Shown piece by piece: positions 47,079 through 60,589 of a stretch of 64,000 bases of DNA (the first letter of the stretch is position 1; each line of letters starts with the position of its first letter). Source of the DNA: Liolophura sinensis. Lineage: Eukaryota > Mollusca > Polyplacophora > Chitonida > Chitonidae. The translations under genes were made by a program, and so were the position numbers. The notes below the pieces were generated by a model, which made no database searches, had not been told where the DNA came from, and was given only the letters and a program-made list of their open reading frames with translations. The stretch is taken from assembly GCF_032854445.1 (NCBI RefSeq), contig NC_088301.1, positions 8,428,281 to 8,492,280 of the forward strand, read 5' to 3'.

Positions 47079-47949
47079 CTTTCATATAATCATTCTTGAA
47101 ATGAAAATAATGAAGATTATTGAAAATAATCAGGTGCTCTTAGTTAAATATAATACGATTTGAGTTGACTGTTTGACTGGTTTTTAACGCCATCCTCTAT
47201 GATTTTTCCATTTAAATGACTGCTGTTAGAATTATGAATTAAGAAAGTCGGAATGCCCGAAGTAAACCAACCTCTTGACATAAGACTGCAGTGGAAACAG
47301 CGAGATGTACAGAATTGAACAAGCGACGAAGGACAAATGGTCGCAACGAGCCAGCGATTTGATCACAATATCCAGTAAACCCCTACTAAGATTTGGAGCC
47401 AAGAGCACGTATAACCAGATTTTGTTTTAAATCAGAACGCACTGCTGCCATGAGGTAGGACACATTGCCCTCAAAATGATTGCGGTTTTAAATCGTAATG
47501 TTAATTCATTCTCAAGACAAGGAAATGTGGTTAAGGAAATGTTCTTGAGCGCCTATCAATATAAATTTCAAACACCAGAATGGATTAAACATATCCCGTT
47601 CTTCGCCCGCATGTCTAATGTGCAACCCGCAACCATGTGGTAGCGTCTGTCAATTTTTCAATACGATCTGGGGCCAATTTTGTAATCATTTCTACGGAGA
47701 TATTCCGCAATGAATGACGCAATCTTCCAATAAGACAATATACACAAGGCCTGGTTGAAAAAAAGTAAATAAAGAAGACTTTGCGCATAATTTTTCAGGA
47801 AAATTCTGTAAGCTTACTCTGTCAATCTTTGTGATTGAATGAAGCAATAAAAATCAGACCCAGATATAAATATGTCTGAATATAAGTAAGACAGCCTACA
47901 CAAAAGCGGTGACCGTTCCCGGCCGTTATACGGTATCTCGCACCATGTG
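47079..47949. other. Spacer with R3 fragment
   Basis: GAATGCCCGAAGTAAACC at about 47250 matches the fragment near 4770. No gene recognised. Confidence 0.4.
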
Positions 47950-48018
47950 TCAGGTTTGTCTGGCCGCCGTCGTATAAATATTCTTGAGTAGGCCTACGGC
48001 ATAAAACACCAATAAAGA
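47950..48018 (+). mobile_element. SINE 3' fragment
   Basis: CTGGCCGCCGTCGTATAAAT, ATTCTTGAGTA and CGGCATAAAACACCAAT, with a small insertion inside the tail. Confidence 0.85.
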
Positions 48019-49080
48019 AACGCACAAATCATGTTTGTCAGCTGCATGATGATTACATTTGTTAGAAGTAGGATTAATCTTAAACTGATTGGGTGAGATT
48101 TACATGTACATTTACGCCAACGAAGTCTGACTGAAATACCTTATCCCTTTAGTGAATGACCATTCAATTTGAAGATCATCAGCTGGTACATGTAAGGGCC
48201 TACTGCCCACTGCAAATTTACCGAAGGTTTATTATCAAGTCCTGATCGACATGCGGGCTGTGTATGGGAGACAACTTTTTTGCTGTCGCATGCATCTATA
48301 AATTCGGCACCTGGACCTTTGTTATCTCCCCTGTTCCAACAACATGTAATCATTTGGGCTGTAGGCTACAGAGTGCGCCTACTGTACATATGCGCGTCCA
48401 AATTCCATTTATTTCATGATCCATTTTCTTGTCTTTTTTGTTTGTTTTTCATGCCGGTTTAACATGAGAAGGGTGAAAAGTGTGAACATAAATCATGTTC
48501 ATGTCTAAAAACTTTTGTGAAACTGACACATTTTTCAAGAAGGCTAGAACAACCTTAGTCTAATCATAGACGTTGGATCATAGACATTCATGGTCGACTC
48601 TAGACATCTATATATGCACGTACAGTCGTGATATAAATCGGCGCAGGCTGTTTTTGTTAACAGTATTTGCATGAGTTTCGTTGATGAATCTATTTGAAGA
48701 ACAGCACCGATATTAATTAAGGAGTTGCAGGCCTACATTGGAAGGCCTGAGACCGTTTCATTTTCAGGACTTTTGTTAGTAGTAATCTGATAGACCTGCC
48801 TTATTTTCATTACAGTACTGCATTACAGGTATTAAAGCTCTATATATATATAGGCCTATAGCGGTACTTTATTTTTCAGCTGAATTCATATAGGGCCTAA
48901 CCTATTATCAATTATTTGTTCCAATCAGCTATTAAGTAAGATAGCTAGACGTCTGTCATAATGAAAGATTTCAATCCTATGATTGATAAATGCTAAAAAG
49001 TAATTTGTTTAACCTTTAAACCTTATTGGTATCCCACTGATAATGATGTTTTTATTACTATATTTTAAGCCTCTGTGGTT
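48019..49080. other. Spacer, no gene recognised
   Basis: Nothing identifiable. Confidence 0.4.
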
Positions 49081-49262
49081 AGTTAGGCAAGTGACACATT
49101 GCATACACTATTTCCGGTTTGCAAAAAATCGATCGTTACTATCGTGATGAAAGCGAGGCTCTGTCCACCATCTTGTTTAGTCGACTTACTGCAGGTGCGC
49201 ACAGAAATTCGACTTGCTGTTTTATCCGTTTGCAGAATTAATTTTGGAGGTTGGAGTCGTTC
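49081..49262 (+). other. CpG-richer stretch, possible promoter or first exon
   Basis: About a dozen CpG dinucleotides occur in 180 bases of otherwise CpG-poor DNA. The stretch ends at TTCG/GTAAGAAC, a reasonable splice donor. It could be a non-coding first exon on the plus strand. No downstream exon was recognised. Confidence 0.25.
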
Positions 49263-52200
49263 GGTAAGAACTTGTGAAAACAAAGTTATATTGTCTGTAG
49301 AATAAGGGTGCCAGTAAGCCGCAGTAAGCGAATTAATAGTAGTTATATTTGCTTCTTATACGGCGCATCCGTCAACGGGGTCAAGTGCAATTTTTTTTTT
49401 TTTTTGTACTGAAACTTCGTGAACATCAACACTCGTTACACGTAATCTTGATGCATTGATGTCTAACTTGGTAGTTATTACGACATGTATTGCCATGCAT
49501 TTGCTATGAGCCAAGAAGGTTAGCCATCACTGTAGCCATCAACCCTGGCGTTCAGTAGCCTGTGGACACTTGTTGAATTCTAATGTATGTAGTGTACATG
49601 TGCTTGGTGACACTGCATCAGTCAGTAGCTGAAAATGCAGACGTTTCCATGTGCGTGTTGGCTGTTCCAGAAGATTTCTGTTACACCCACCAGGCAGTTA
49701 TAAACACTAAGTTGATGCCTTTGTAGTAAGTGATTCCCTGCTCAGAACTTCATTATGAAAATCAGGTTTTTCAGTGAATTGACGTCACACTACCAAACCT
49801 CATCTTAATAACTCTCCTTAGATGTTCATTGGGAATGACAACATATCCTCACACTCCATGTAGATACTCTGCATCTATAATGAGTTATATAAATAAGCCA
49901 CTTTGGCATTTCAAACAGCTATCATTTTTTTTTTTTTTTGTGGAAATGTCACGAGATCTCACAGTACTCGTATGGAATCTGGGCGTTAATTTTCACTTGG
50001 CACTTTAGCCTAGTAGCGGCATGTTTACTACATTAAATATTTGTTTCACCGAAAATTCTGCATTGAAAATCATGCCCCCATTCATAGTAACTGATAGTAA
50101 AAAAAATGGAGAAACTGAAAATGCCACGTAGAAAGTGTTACTTTGAAATCATGCTGTTTTATTGGCCATGAAAAGCAGCTGCAGCCGCAAACTTCAAAGG
50201 TCACTCTACGAGACTGGGTGATAATTTGACCACACCTTCCCTGTTGTAGCGGTATGCAGCTTAAAATGCGAATGTTGCTTACCCTAATTCTCATAAAATT
50301 TGGGACAGGTATTAGTAGTGTTGAAAGTAGAATATTACATCTCTTTACCAGCCATTTGGTAAAGTAAAGGTACGAGTATGTTGTTCATCAGATGGTCTAA
50401 CCACGTGAGAAAAATATTCCTGCTAGAATTACATATATATTGGCCACAATAAGCAGACCAGGTGTCCCAAATTTTAGAAGAAATAGGGTATTGAACTGGG
50501 GCTTTTCCAGATGCTGGCTTTTCCTCATGAACCACTGCGACAATCATAACTTGCTGCAGAAGTAGGTCAGTAATCCAAAAGTCTTTCCATGTTGCTTAAT
50601 TGGATGCATTCTTGCCATGGCCATTTGAATGTTTTTGTTAAGGCTGTGTGCATCTGTGTGGCGCATGATTTAACTTAGGTGTTGTCAGAATGGTGGATTG
50701 TGGGTATACTTCAAACAGTCTATTGAAGAATGAGGCCCATTGTGTGGTGTTGCGAGAATTTTGAATTGCTGACATGTTCCCTGGCATTTACATCAATGTT
50801 GAGTAATGTTTGCACACTGGATATGTCACAGGTAATCGTTCAGGGAGGAAACTGACAGACTTGGCCAGAGGGCTGATGGTCATTCTCTTGGGGAGGATAG
50901 CATTCTATAATTGCCCCAGTCCGATTCAGGAACTTGATTGTTTATAGCCAGGTGGGTGTCTCATTGTCTTTGACAGGCCCTATTCTGACAAAATTAACAT
51001 GGGATTCTTGGGGCAAAAAAGGATACATTTGTAAATGAGACGTCATGATTTTAAATTGTTGCTAGATCCATGGTTGTATGTATACCCAGTATCTAAATCC
51101 AAGTGAGGTAAATGCCACCCATTAAGGTGAATCTGCATTTCAGGAGTCTGGCTACTTCATGCAGATTTAGGTGAGATAAGGCTCACGCAAACCAAGATGA
51201 GGTTTTACGGTATATGCTATCGTGGAGCAGCTCAGTTGTGAGAGTTACAGTGGTAAACATTGATTACGTTACTAAGAGAAATAGATCGAGATAGCAACCC
51301 TAGTAGGGTCGACCCTGAAAATGCCAATTTTGTGTCCTTGCCATGGACCATTTTTGGTTAGGCCAAGCCAAGAACAGGTTGCACAACGTAACTCTGAAAA
51401 CTGTGTTGCTCGATGAGTTACCCCACTGCGCAACTAACTGAGCCCAGGAGAGCAACCTGAATAGCACCTCAGCCCTGCGGAGGAAGTGACTTCAAGTAGC
51501 CTCCAAAATCCAAAAGTGAGTTCACTTGCTCCTCCTCATCAAAATAAGTTTGCAAGAGCCATCACCTTATTTCATTTAATTTGTCAAGAAAAAAAAAAAT
51601 TTATACGTCCTTTAAAGCAAAAGGAAAACAGGACTTGTGTTTGAGTCTTTGCTGATGTATTAAACAGCAGATATTAATAACCCTTTTGCTACAATGCTAA
51701 TCATCGCTGACCAAAAAAAAAAATACCATCAAATACCAGCCAAATTCCGTTTTACGATTGGCTTGAGTACAAAGCTCATAACATGAAGAATGGAATAACA
51801 AGCAACTGGCAGGGAGTGCAGGAGGTGAAGGGAATAAGGTGGAATCCACAGAGTTGTCTCCCAGCAAAAGGGAGATTTATGTTCTGTCAGAAAATGTTTA
51901 AAACATAGCCTGATCATTTCCGGTAAAAGATATATGCCCCAGTGCAGCACAAACAGTCGAGCATCAATTTCAACACTCGTGATAAAGAACTTGTACATGA
52001 TGTAATTGTTACTTGTTTATAATCAGCTAATTACTGTTGTTTATTGTGTGGAAAAAAAAGATGCCTTGACATTATCTCTTGGTACACAGCCATTCCTTTT
52101 GTCATGTTGTTCCTAGTTCCAGTGACTTTGTCTGACATTTCATTCTCCTAAAACATGTGACAGAAAGTGAGAGCCTAGACATTGCAAGGCACAAATGTGT

Positions 52201-53047
52201 CTGGGTGGCTGCTACCAACAGGAAGTGGTATAACTTATTGATAGCCCAATTATCAGGGAAATAGAGTTAACCTTTTGTCTAGACTGCTTAATAGTGAATG
52301 TGGTTAAACAGGTAATAGAACCTTGCCACTGTAGTTGTTTTATGTCTGTGTCTCTGTGTGGGGCCCAGTACTGAAACAGTGGTACTGGTACACCAATTCT
52401 GATTTTCTGTCACTCAACACTAAAATACAGGCCTCTGGGTCAAAAACTGTACTCTTAGACACAAGTCATATTTTATGTTATGGCAGTTGTTTTAAGATTG
52501 CACTTGATCTTTAGTGACACAGCAATTCATTGGAGCATTATTTTGATAATAATTGTATACGAAAATTAATTCCACTGGAAAAAAAGTGCATTAGTGGTTG
52601 AAAAGGTTGAAAATTTACAGTTATGGGCAAAACATGGACTTGATGTAAATATCATTGCTAATACCCTACCATCTGTTACAGTGGCTGATATGCGGACATG
52701 ATGAAGCAGGTCTTGCTTTTTTATTCCCAATCCTCATGTCGAGTGGCAGTGCCCAGTTTGATTCAATGTCACAAATTCGAGTTTTATATACGGATACAGT
52801 AAAAGATTTCATGAAATTAGCAATTATCTAAAAGCCCCAATATTCTAAAATAAGTTTATGGTTTCATGAATTAATGGTTTAAAATGTGCTGCAAAACCCA
52901 ATGTTTTGGGGATACAATAAATCTTCTATATGATATACATGGAGCAACAATACATGTGCATACAAATACACAGTATCATTTGTAAAATAACTAAACCTGA
53001 TTATATAAAATAAACATATGGGGAAATGCCCATAGGGGGTAATTGTC
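49263..53047. other. Spacer or intron-like sequence
   Basis: No coding exon recognised. T or A runs occur at about 49390, 49927, 51590 and 51712. Small ORFs have no motifs. Confidence 0.4.
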
Positions 53048-53155
53048 CATAGGGGTCGGTGGATGGTCATGGGTTTCAGCTGGCCTATGACTGGCTTCCC
53101 CCCACTATACATGTAATGCTGCGACTGTCTTGTCATGCCTGCAAGTAAATAAATC
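53048..53155 (+). mobile_element. Very old SINE remnant
   Basis: GGTGGATGGTCATGGGTTTC, CTGGCTTCCCCCCACTATAC and AATGCTGCGACTGTCTTG recall the SINE body, with a GCAAGTAAATAAAT end. Confidence 0.6.
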
Positions 53156-54183
53156 ATACTTAGAAATGTCATAATTACCAAAAGTAATACGTTTATGACC
53201 TTTGTTTGCCTCTAAAATGGACTTTTTGGGGCAGTAGTTCAGGATAAATGCAGTACATGTATTTGCTGCCTAGTTCCCAACCCAGTGTAAAATGCCTAAA
53301 GTAATTCCACAAAACTAGGCCAGAATTACAAAGCCCTGGTAGGACAAAAATTGTTCAATAAAAGGCTTAATGACAACATCTATATGTACTCTGTTCACTG
53401 AAAGCTATATTCCTGACCTCAAACACACATGAATGATTAGGTATAACAGTAGCCAAGCCACATTATGTTCTGCACTTTACATCAGAACATGACTCTTCAT
53501 TAAATTCATTTCACACAATCTCTGCTGTATTTACCGGTTAGAAAGGAGGCTGTCAGGAGTCTGACTATAAAGGCCTTAAAATAAGGTTCGGTTATGGTAA
53601 CCTATGTACAGGTTACCACATTCTGGTAGTTGGTAAGCCATTTACATAAAAAGGTTAGCAGGCGTTGACGTCCGTGCAGCCAAATAGGAAAACCAAAGTT
53701 TATTGCCTGTTGCTGATCATAGTCCAAAACCTGTATATCATACTTCATATTCTGTATTATAATTCACCCCTTGTTTATATTCAAACCCGTGCTCCCTGTC
53801 CAGATGTGAAATCCCACAAAATTTTGAAACAACTTTTCCCTTTGTGTAATGTTTCTTTTTTTTATTTTGTTAACATATATGCCTTGATTTTTTACTTCAT
53901 CTTTCACTGACAATGCATAAAACTCTTATAAGAAATATGCTGTTTGTTGTTTTCTTATGAGTTAGATAAGTAGGCCTATTCTTTGTCCAAAACAAAGTAA
54001 GTGTTCATTTGTTCATTATGATATGTATTAACTATTTAACATAGATATTATTTTTAAGGAAATGTTTGTGTCGGCGTTGTTGTATAATTATAGCCTCTTA
54101 CTTTACTAACCTCACCTAGGAAGCTAATTAACTTGTTACATGCTGGTCACAGTGACTGCTAGAACTACGGTGGTACCGAGTAC
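53156..54183. other. Spacer, no gene recognised
   Basis: Nothing identifiable. Confidence 0.4.
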
Positions 54184-54201
54184 CTCGCCGTCTACAGCCA
54201 T
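54184..54201 (-). CDS. Possible first coding exon on the minus strand (speculative)
   Basis: AAAATGGCTGTAGACGGCGAG runs into GTACTCGG, a possible donor. This would encode MAVDGE after a good start context. Nothing else supports it. Confidence 0.15.
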
Positions 54202-54463
54202 TTTGAAGTGTTGAAGGACCTACTTCTGGGTTTGAAATGCAAAATTTTGAGGTTTGACATTAAAATCCTCGAGGGAACTATTATATTTTGATTGCCGTCT
54301 GCTAGAGGTTTTCGTGCTGTTAGTGCGAACTTTACTGAAATTGGTCTCCTATCGAGTTGAAGTTCGCAGATCTGTGTGAGGCGATTTGTTTGAGAGGTGT
54401 CGAAGGACAGTATCATAAAATACGATGAATGTTAGAGTTTTAAATTAGCGCACTGGATGGACT

Positions 54464-54661
54464 TCACTTTTGTGAATATAATTCAAGCCATCCACATAAT
54501 TCCAAGCCTCGCTCCTGGGCAGGTGACGGGGATGTGTTGTGAGAATTATTCTTCTCATTCAAGTCATAAATAACATCACCGTGGAAATTCCACGATTGGG
54601 TGTTTTCATTGTGACCGTTTTGCCATGTGTTAACATCGTTGGTATTATCTGTTAGTGACAT
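54464..54661 (-). CDS. Possible exon on the minus strand, unrecognised
   Basis: The 65-codon frame starts MSLTDNTNDVNTWQNGHNEN. It is polar and Asn-rich, and contains SPSPAQERGLELCGWLEL, so it looks like a disordered N-terminus. It ends near CACAAAA/GTGAAG, a possible donor. No family recognised. With the plus-strand start at 55312 it could form a divergent pair, but this is a guess. Confidence 0.25.
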   Translation of the reverse strand: MSLTDNTNDVNTWQNGHNENTQSWNFHGDVIYDLNEKNNSHNTSPSPAQERGLELCGWLELYSQK

Positions 54662-55097
54662 ATTCGAGTCATTAAGCAGTCTTTGTCACGCTGATTTTCA
54701 TGAAGTAAAACATGAAACGTGAAGTAAAACATGAATGTTGCCCTGGTAACATGGGGACTCTTCTGTCTTTGGAGGTCGTTTCATTCAGTGCCAGTGATAC
54801 AAGAATGCGCGAAATTCATGGATGCCGTCTTTTAACAGACTTTTTAAAATACATTTATTTATTTTTATGGAGAATGGGGAATCGTTCTCGACATTTAGCA
54901 TTTAGCGTTCGCCGCTTATTTTAAAGGAGAAGAAAACTTACAACAATGACACTATAGACTGAAAAGAGCACATTTTTTTCTATCTGGTGGTGCCTGCTGC
55001 ATAGTTTTACGATTTTTCCTCGCCGTACACGTAAAGTCCATGGCATCCTCCATCTTTAACACCCTTTAATTTATTCTGGGAGTGTGTTGCCTCTCAG

Positions 55098-55102
55098 CCA
55101 AT
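55098..55102 (+). promoter_or_regulatory. CCAAT box in CpG-richer stretch
   Basis: CAGCCAATGAGAG lies about 210 bases before ATG 55312. From 55120 to 55330 CpG is clearly more frequent than in the surroundings, as expected for a promoter and first exon. Confidence 0.4.
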
Positions 55103-55311
55103 GAGAGTCGTTAAAACTGCCGGCTTGTTCATGTAAACTCGGAACCTACATCCAACATTCCGGTTTCCCGACTGTCAAGCAGAAAACGAACTGTACTGTT
55201 TGCTATCTTCTGGGAAGAAGAGTTCTACCAGAAGTGTACGAACTGCGCTTTGGCGGTTTCCGACGGCAATTCCCCTAACACAGAAGACTTCAGGACTAGT
55301 TCGTAGGCAAA

Positions 55312-55369
55312 ATGGAGTCGCCCAGAGTGGATTTTGCTATTATTGCTACAGCGTACTGTAAAGCACTAG
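55312..55369 (+). CDS. Possible first coding exon of an unknown gene
   Basis: AAAATGGAG is a good start context. The frame reads MESPRVDFAIIATAYCKAL and then meets AG/GTATAC, a possible donor. The upstream 200 bases are CpG-richer and carry a CCAAT box. I do not recognise the protein, and no second exon was found in the 8.6 kb that follow, so the gene would continue past the window or have small exons. Confidence 0.35.
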
Positions 55370-58300
55370 GTATACATGTACTTGTATTACATGTACCCAC
55401 CTAAATGTGTATGAATGTAGAAATTTTGTCCTGATGTCATTGTAAATCCAAACATCATTGATTTATCTGTACCAGTCACCTATTTGCTTCATGTACTGTG
55501 TACATGTACATGTCTTTATTCGCATGATTCATTCACCCTATACACTTGTATATCCTGGAAGGCAAATCAGCTGGCCATATTTTAGTTTGAGGGATTAGCA
55601 TAATGGATGGTATAGTTTGCACATGTATGTTTAGGCTGTGGGCATGTTTTGTTTTTTTTTTCTCTTTTCCTCTGGTAAAATGTATATTTATTACTGATGC
55701 ACTACAGTCGTGACAGTACAACTGGAGGTGTAGTATTAACAAATCGAAGATGGAATAAAAGAGTGTGTACGTGTAGGTGCACATACTGTTAGTTATGGCT
55801 GTCTTTCCGGGGGTAGATGTTTGGCTGAGGTCGATAATATTTTTCTTTGCTTCGCTTGGGAAAAATATTAACGAATGAAGCCAAATATCTACCTGAATAA
55901 CCCGGGAACAGGTTGTCAAGTAACAAATTTATCGCCATAAAGGGCATTTTTGAGACTTGAATCTGAGGAAAACTGATGTTAACTAGGCCAGACTAGCCAC
56001 TTACCCGGAGTTGTTTCCCTTTGTGTTTTTTTTTTTTTTGTTTTTTTTGAGCAAGGACATAAAATCTTTACAGTCTGTGTCAGTATTCGAAGTTCAGGGC
56101 TTTCCGACATTGAAAGAGGATTGTAATTGCTGTAATTTTCTATGAATACTATTGTTCACTGGCTGTATTGTACAGTTATTAAACATCTGAGCTGTCATTT
56201 GTTTCTGTCAGTGGTACATCATCATAGTCATAAATCAGCTGATTTAGGTCAGTCAGGGTCAGTATTAGGCCTAGTGTTAATCAAATGAAACGCGCAAAGA
56301 AAATGAGTGACAGAATACTGTGATGGATTTGATCCCAGCTATTTGGATTCCGGAAAAGAATGCGTCGATTTGGATAATGATGCGGATAGTACAGTACTTA
56401 GTGGGGAAAATCTCGGCACTCTACACTCAGTCTTTGCCATGTGAAATTTCTCTTGGTCATGACCCACACGGAGATATTGTGATCAACAGGCAGGGACGAA
56501 ACGGATTGATTTATGTCCGGACACGGGAGCTTCAGGACGGTAATATAGCTGCATGTAGGAATGATACAGACATTCAAAGGATAAAGTTTTACGTAGGCTA
56601 GCTCCACCCTGTTTTCAGGCCTCAAACCAAGACAAAAGTGTCCCAGGCCTACATGTTTACTTGAAAAGAACTCTTGAAAAGATTTCAACTGTCCTTTTTG
56701 TCACGGTATGAACATAAATTGTTGCAGCATGCTCATTAGATTTTTTTTCGTATTTCCTGAATAACACATGCCCATTTAGCCACATTCTTTTTACTAGTGC
56801 GAGAAAAAAACGTGTCCTTTTTGCTTCAGATGTCAGTCATGATCAAAGAAGACAACAAAAAAGTTATTTTTGTTCAAGCAGTTTTGTATACTTTTGTATA
56901 TTTTGTCATTTTGTATACATTTTGCATCTGTAGGTCTCATCTTAACTGAGGGAACATATCTGCGTGTGAGGCTTTGGCCTTGGGGGTATATGAAAACTGA
57001 CCCGTTGTATTCGGTCTTGTATGTTTGGTGTTTCAACCAATCAAATCAATAAAATTTTCTTGGAATGGTGATAAATGTACATATATGCACAGCACCCACC
57101 TTTTTAATAGTCAGTGCACCCCAAAAGGGTTATTTGTGTTGCTATTTCGTATTTATGAGTGCATTTGTACACTGCAATTTTTTTTTTTCCTGATTTGACT
57201 CGTGGAAATTATACAGCTGAGACACCTGTGTGTACATGTGTATATTTGTCAGCTTTTGAGTTAGTAACAATCACGGTGAAAACAGGTTCTTGGTGTGTTT
57301 GTTTTTCAGGGCATGGCTGAAATATTGCTGATCTTTCTATCCACGTAGTAAAAACCATATTCATTCATAGCATATATCTGCAGATATCCTACATGTAGAT
57401 ACAAGGTACATTGGAAATCATTTCGGTACAGTTTAATGTGTCAATTTTAACACATCACAGTGCATTAGCACTGCAAGCACTTGTACACACTTTGATTCAA
57501 TACAGGTTGTATACATTGTGTATTTTTATAAATTTGGCTGTTATTTCTTGTTTGTTTTTTGTTGTCAAGAATATTTCCTCTGTTTCATATTATTATATGT
57601 ACAGTACACGTACACATTTGTTGGCATGGTAAAGAAAGAGTGACAGTTGTAATGGACAACCATTCTGAGCTCCTCTTTCTTGTTGAATTATTGATGGTTT
57701 ACTTTTCTCCATGGCAGTTCACAATTGGGAAATTAAGTGGTGTTTGGAGTCAAGCTAAATAAATTGTACAGCTTCTTCATGCTGTATGTGCTGGAGAACA
57801 TTTACGCTAGCGGTGTTTAATCTTCTTAGCTCCCCTCAAGGATAACGATGTGCGCATCAGGAAGACCACCTGAGCGAGCCTGGCGGCTGCCCTCAACACA
57901 AGAAAGTCTGATCATTTAATATTGAGGGAGCAGCAGCCGTGTTTGGTGCTCATGGATGTATCCATAGCAACTTTAATTGCAGGGTAGTATACTAAGGGAT
58001 GTTGACAAACCCAGTCCTGTGTAGCTGGTGGTACCAATCTTCTCACCTATAGATTTCTGTTTTCTTTCCTAAGCCAGATCTGGGTGATCAAGATGGCTAT
58101 AGCTTGGTGCCCTATGATACAACTACATACTGCTATTAGTGCAATGAAGCTATATCTGATCATGTATCATGCCATATGGAAGGGGGTGCAGCTGTAGCTA
58201 TCCACCTCTTTGGGACTGGCTTGACTGAGGATAAACATTTACAACTTGTGGTTTTTGTCATCATATTGATTTGTATAAAAAATATTTGTGTAATTCAGGT

Positions 58301-59493
58301 GTTTTTTTCTTCTTATTTATTTTATTTTTTTCCTGGGAAACAAAATTCTTTGAATCATTTCATGTATATGTTCATTTATACATGTATCTACATATGCATT
58401 TCTTCAAACAGCACTTTGTAGGAGAGCAACAGTTGTTGCTCAGTGGTAAATATGAAGGTCCTCGTGTACATGGCTCCCAGGGCTCACTACATGTAGATGT
58501 GAGTTCAGTCCTGGACTTCACAGGGAATTTTTCTCATTGTTCTGCTTGTTCATTGGTTTACCCTGAATTCATGGAAATCGGCTTTCTTTTTCTTTGCTTT
58601 TTTTTACGAATCCATGGTCCCTTTTGTAACAACAACTGAAAGCATTTGTTGGAAAGGGACGTTAAAGTTGCCTGGCAAAGCCATGCAGTGTCTCGAGTTT
58701 TTCACCCTGCCTAAACCGTATATACATGTATATAGGTCGAGCAGCCAGCCTATAACAAATCAGGTGCAGTGTGTATAAGCCAGCAGAGACAAATGTAAAT
58801 TTACACATGGAAGACATGTCATTCAGTATACAACAGTATCAGTTTGAAAAATCATTGACCATTAAAAGGAGGAGTTTGAGAGTGACTGCTCAGAGCATTC
58901 TGATCCAGTCATTTGTGGAAAAAAATCATTCAGTGAATTCTTTTTCGAACAGCTAAAAATGATGCAACAAACAATATCTGATTATAGGGAAATATCTATG
59001 AATGAATGCATTGTGTGCTTTCTGAGTGAAAAACAAAATGTTGCGGACTGATCAGTTGAATTTGCTTGGGCTCATCACTGTTCACTCTTGGCACAATTGG
59101 GGTGTTCGTGATCTGAGCAAGATCAACGTTTCCGAAAAAATCTGACCATTGGTGGAAGATATGCATAATATGGAGGGGTAATTGACAGGTGTAAAAATAC
59201 CCCAAAAATTAGAATTTAAAAAAAAATTTTTCTTGGGTATGATTTTCTTCATTTGGCTAAGAAACACAGTCTTTGCTTTGAAGTTCCTCTTCATATATCC
59301 TTTAATAATGTCTGTTGTGATAAAAGAAATTTCCTTGAAAGCCCAGAAAAAGTTTTGAAGAGTAGGGCCCTTGTTTGGATGCCCAGGTTATGCCAACAAA
59401 CACATTTTTAATGATGTGCAAGGGTTGCCATTATATGTTTTTAAAGGCTGTCTTTGTACATGTACAAGTCTGTATAACTTAAAAGCATTTTAT
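55370..59493. other. Intron-like spacer
   Basis: AT- and T-rich sequence without a recognised exon. ORFs at 55533-55919, 56320-56601 and 58271-58639 have no motifs. Confidence 0.4.
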
Positions 59494-59627
59494 GGAGCCT
59501 CAGTGGCTCAGATGGTTAAGAAAAGCTTGCTCATGCCCTTGACAAATGAGGTCATTAAAGTGATCAGCAATTAAGTAAAAAGCACCGCCCAGTGACCCAG
59601 GAGTTCGCCCAGCTCATGTTGGCTTCC
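59494..59627 (+). mobile_element. Old SINE, 5' half, split by a younger SINE
   Basis: GGAGCCTCAGTGGCTCAGATGG is a diverged tRNA-like head; CAGTGACCCAGGAGTTCGC and AGCTCATGTTGGCTTCCTCT follow. It continues at 59926 after the younger insertion. Confidence 0.85.
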
Positions 59628-59639
59628 TCTCTGGCCATA
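59628..59639 (+). repeat. Target-site duplication, left
   Basis: TCTCTGGCCATA, repeated exactly at 59914-59925. Confidence 0.95.
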
Positions 59640-59913
59640 GGGGCCTCCGTGGCTCAGTCGGTTAAAGCGCTAGCGCAGCGTAATGACTCAGGAGTCTCTC
59701 ACCAATGCGGTCGCTGTGAGTTCAAGTCCAGCTCATGCTGGCTTCCTCTCCGGCCGTACGTGGGAAGGTCTGTCAGCAACCTGCGGATGGTCGTGGGTTT
59801 CCCCCGGGCTCTGCCCGGTTTCCACCCACCATAATGCTGGCCGCCGTCGTATAAGTGAAATATTCTTGAGTACGGCGTAAAACATCAATCAAAAAAAAAA
59901 AAAAAAAAAAAAA
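59640..59913 (+). mobile_element. Young full-length SINE nested in an older SINE
   Basis: Complete from GGGGCCTCCGTGGCTCAG to CGGCGTAAAACATCAATC and an A23 tail, with A and B boxes intact. A perfect 12-bp duplication brackets it. It is close in sequence to the copy at 11025. Confidence 0.97.
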
Positions 59914-59925
59914 TCTCTGGCCATA
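59914..59925 (+). repeat. Target-site duplication, right
   Basis: Second exact copy of TCTCTGGCCATA after the A-rich tail. Confidence 0.95.
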
Positions 59926-60030
59926 TGTGGGAAGTTCTGTCAGCAACCTGAAGATGGCATGGGTTTCCTTGGGCTGTGTCTGGTTTCCCCCCAGCATAAT
60001 GCTAGCTGTGGTCGTTAAGTTAAATGTTCA
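59926..60030 (+). mobile_element. Old SINE, 3' half
   Basis: TGTGGGAAGTTCTGTCAGCA, GAAGATGGCATGGGTTTCC, CTGTGTCTGGTTTCCCCCC and ATAATGCTAGCTGTGGTCG continue the interrupted element; the tail is decayed. Confidence 0.85.
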
Positions 60031-60589
60031 TTTCGTAATAAACACAAATGAAGTAAAATAAATACACAAATCAAATTTATAAATCAAAGCTGGATGTTTA
60101 AATTTTTTTTGTGTATTTTTAGATTTAACAATTATAAAATCAAACATTCATCCATAACGTTTGACTTTACAATTTGTCTTCAAATAAATTCATTTAAATG
60201 TTTGTCGACTTGCTAAAGTATGAAAATTGTTTTAGTACATCATTATAGAAAGCACACTTCTTGAAATTTGTTTGTAGAGTTGTTCATGTGAAAGTATAGA
60301 TGCAGAGTGTAATGTTGAATTTTATTCTGTTTTGCAAAAATAAAACTTTTAAAAATTTTAGGAATCACTAATAAGTCATAGGAGAAGGTAAAGGCTGCCG
60401 ATCATAATGGTATATGTCATGCCAACATTCAGCTGTCAGTGGTCAAAATCTTTCTTAAAGATTATTTGAAAAGTTCATTTGAAAGCATTAAATGCAAGCT
60501 TAATGTTGTGTAATGCTTTAATTTATATACGTGTAAAAAGGCGAAAAGCAAAGGTTTTCCATCATAGCTGTTTAAAGTTTGTGCCAGCA
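60031..60589. other. Spacer, no gene recognised
   Basis: AT-rich, nothing identifiable. Confidence 0.4.
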
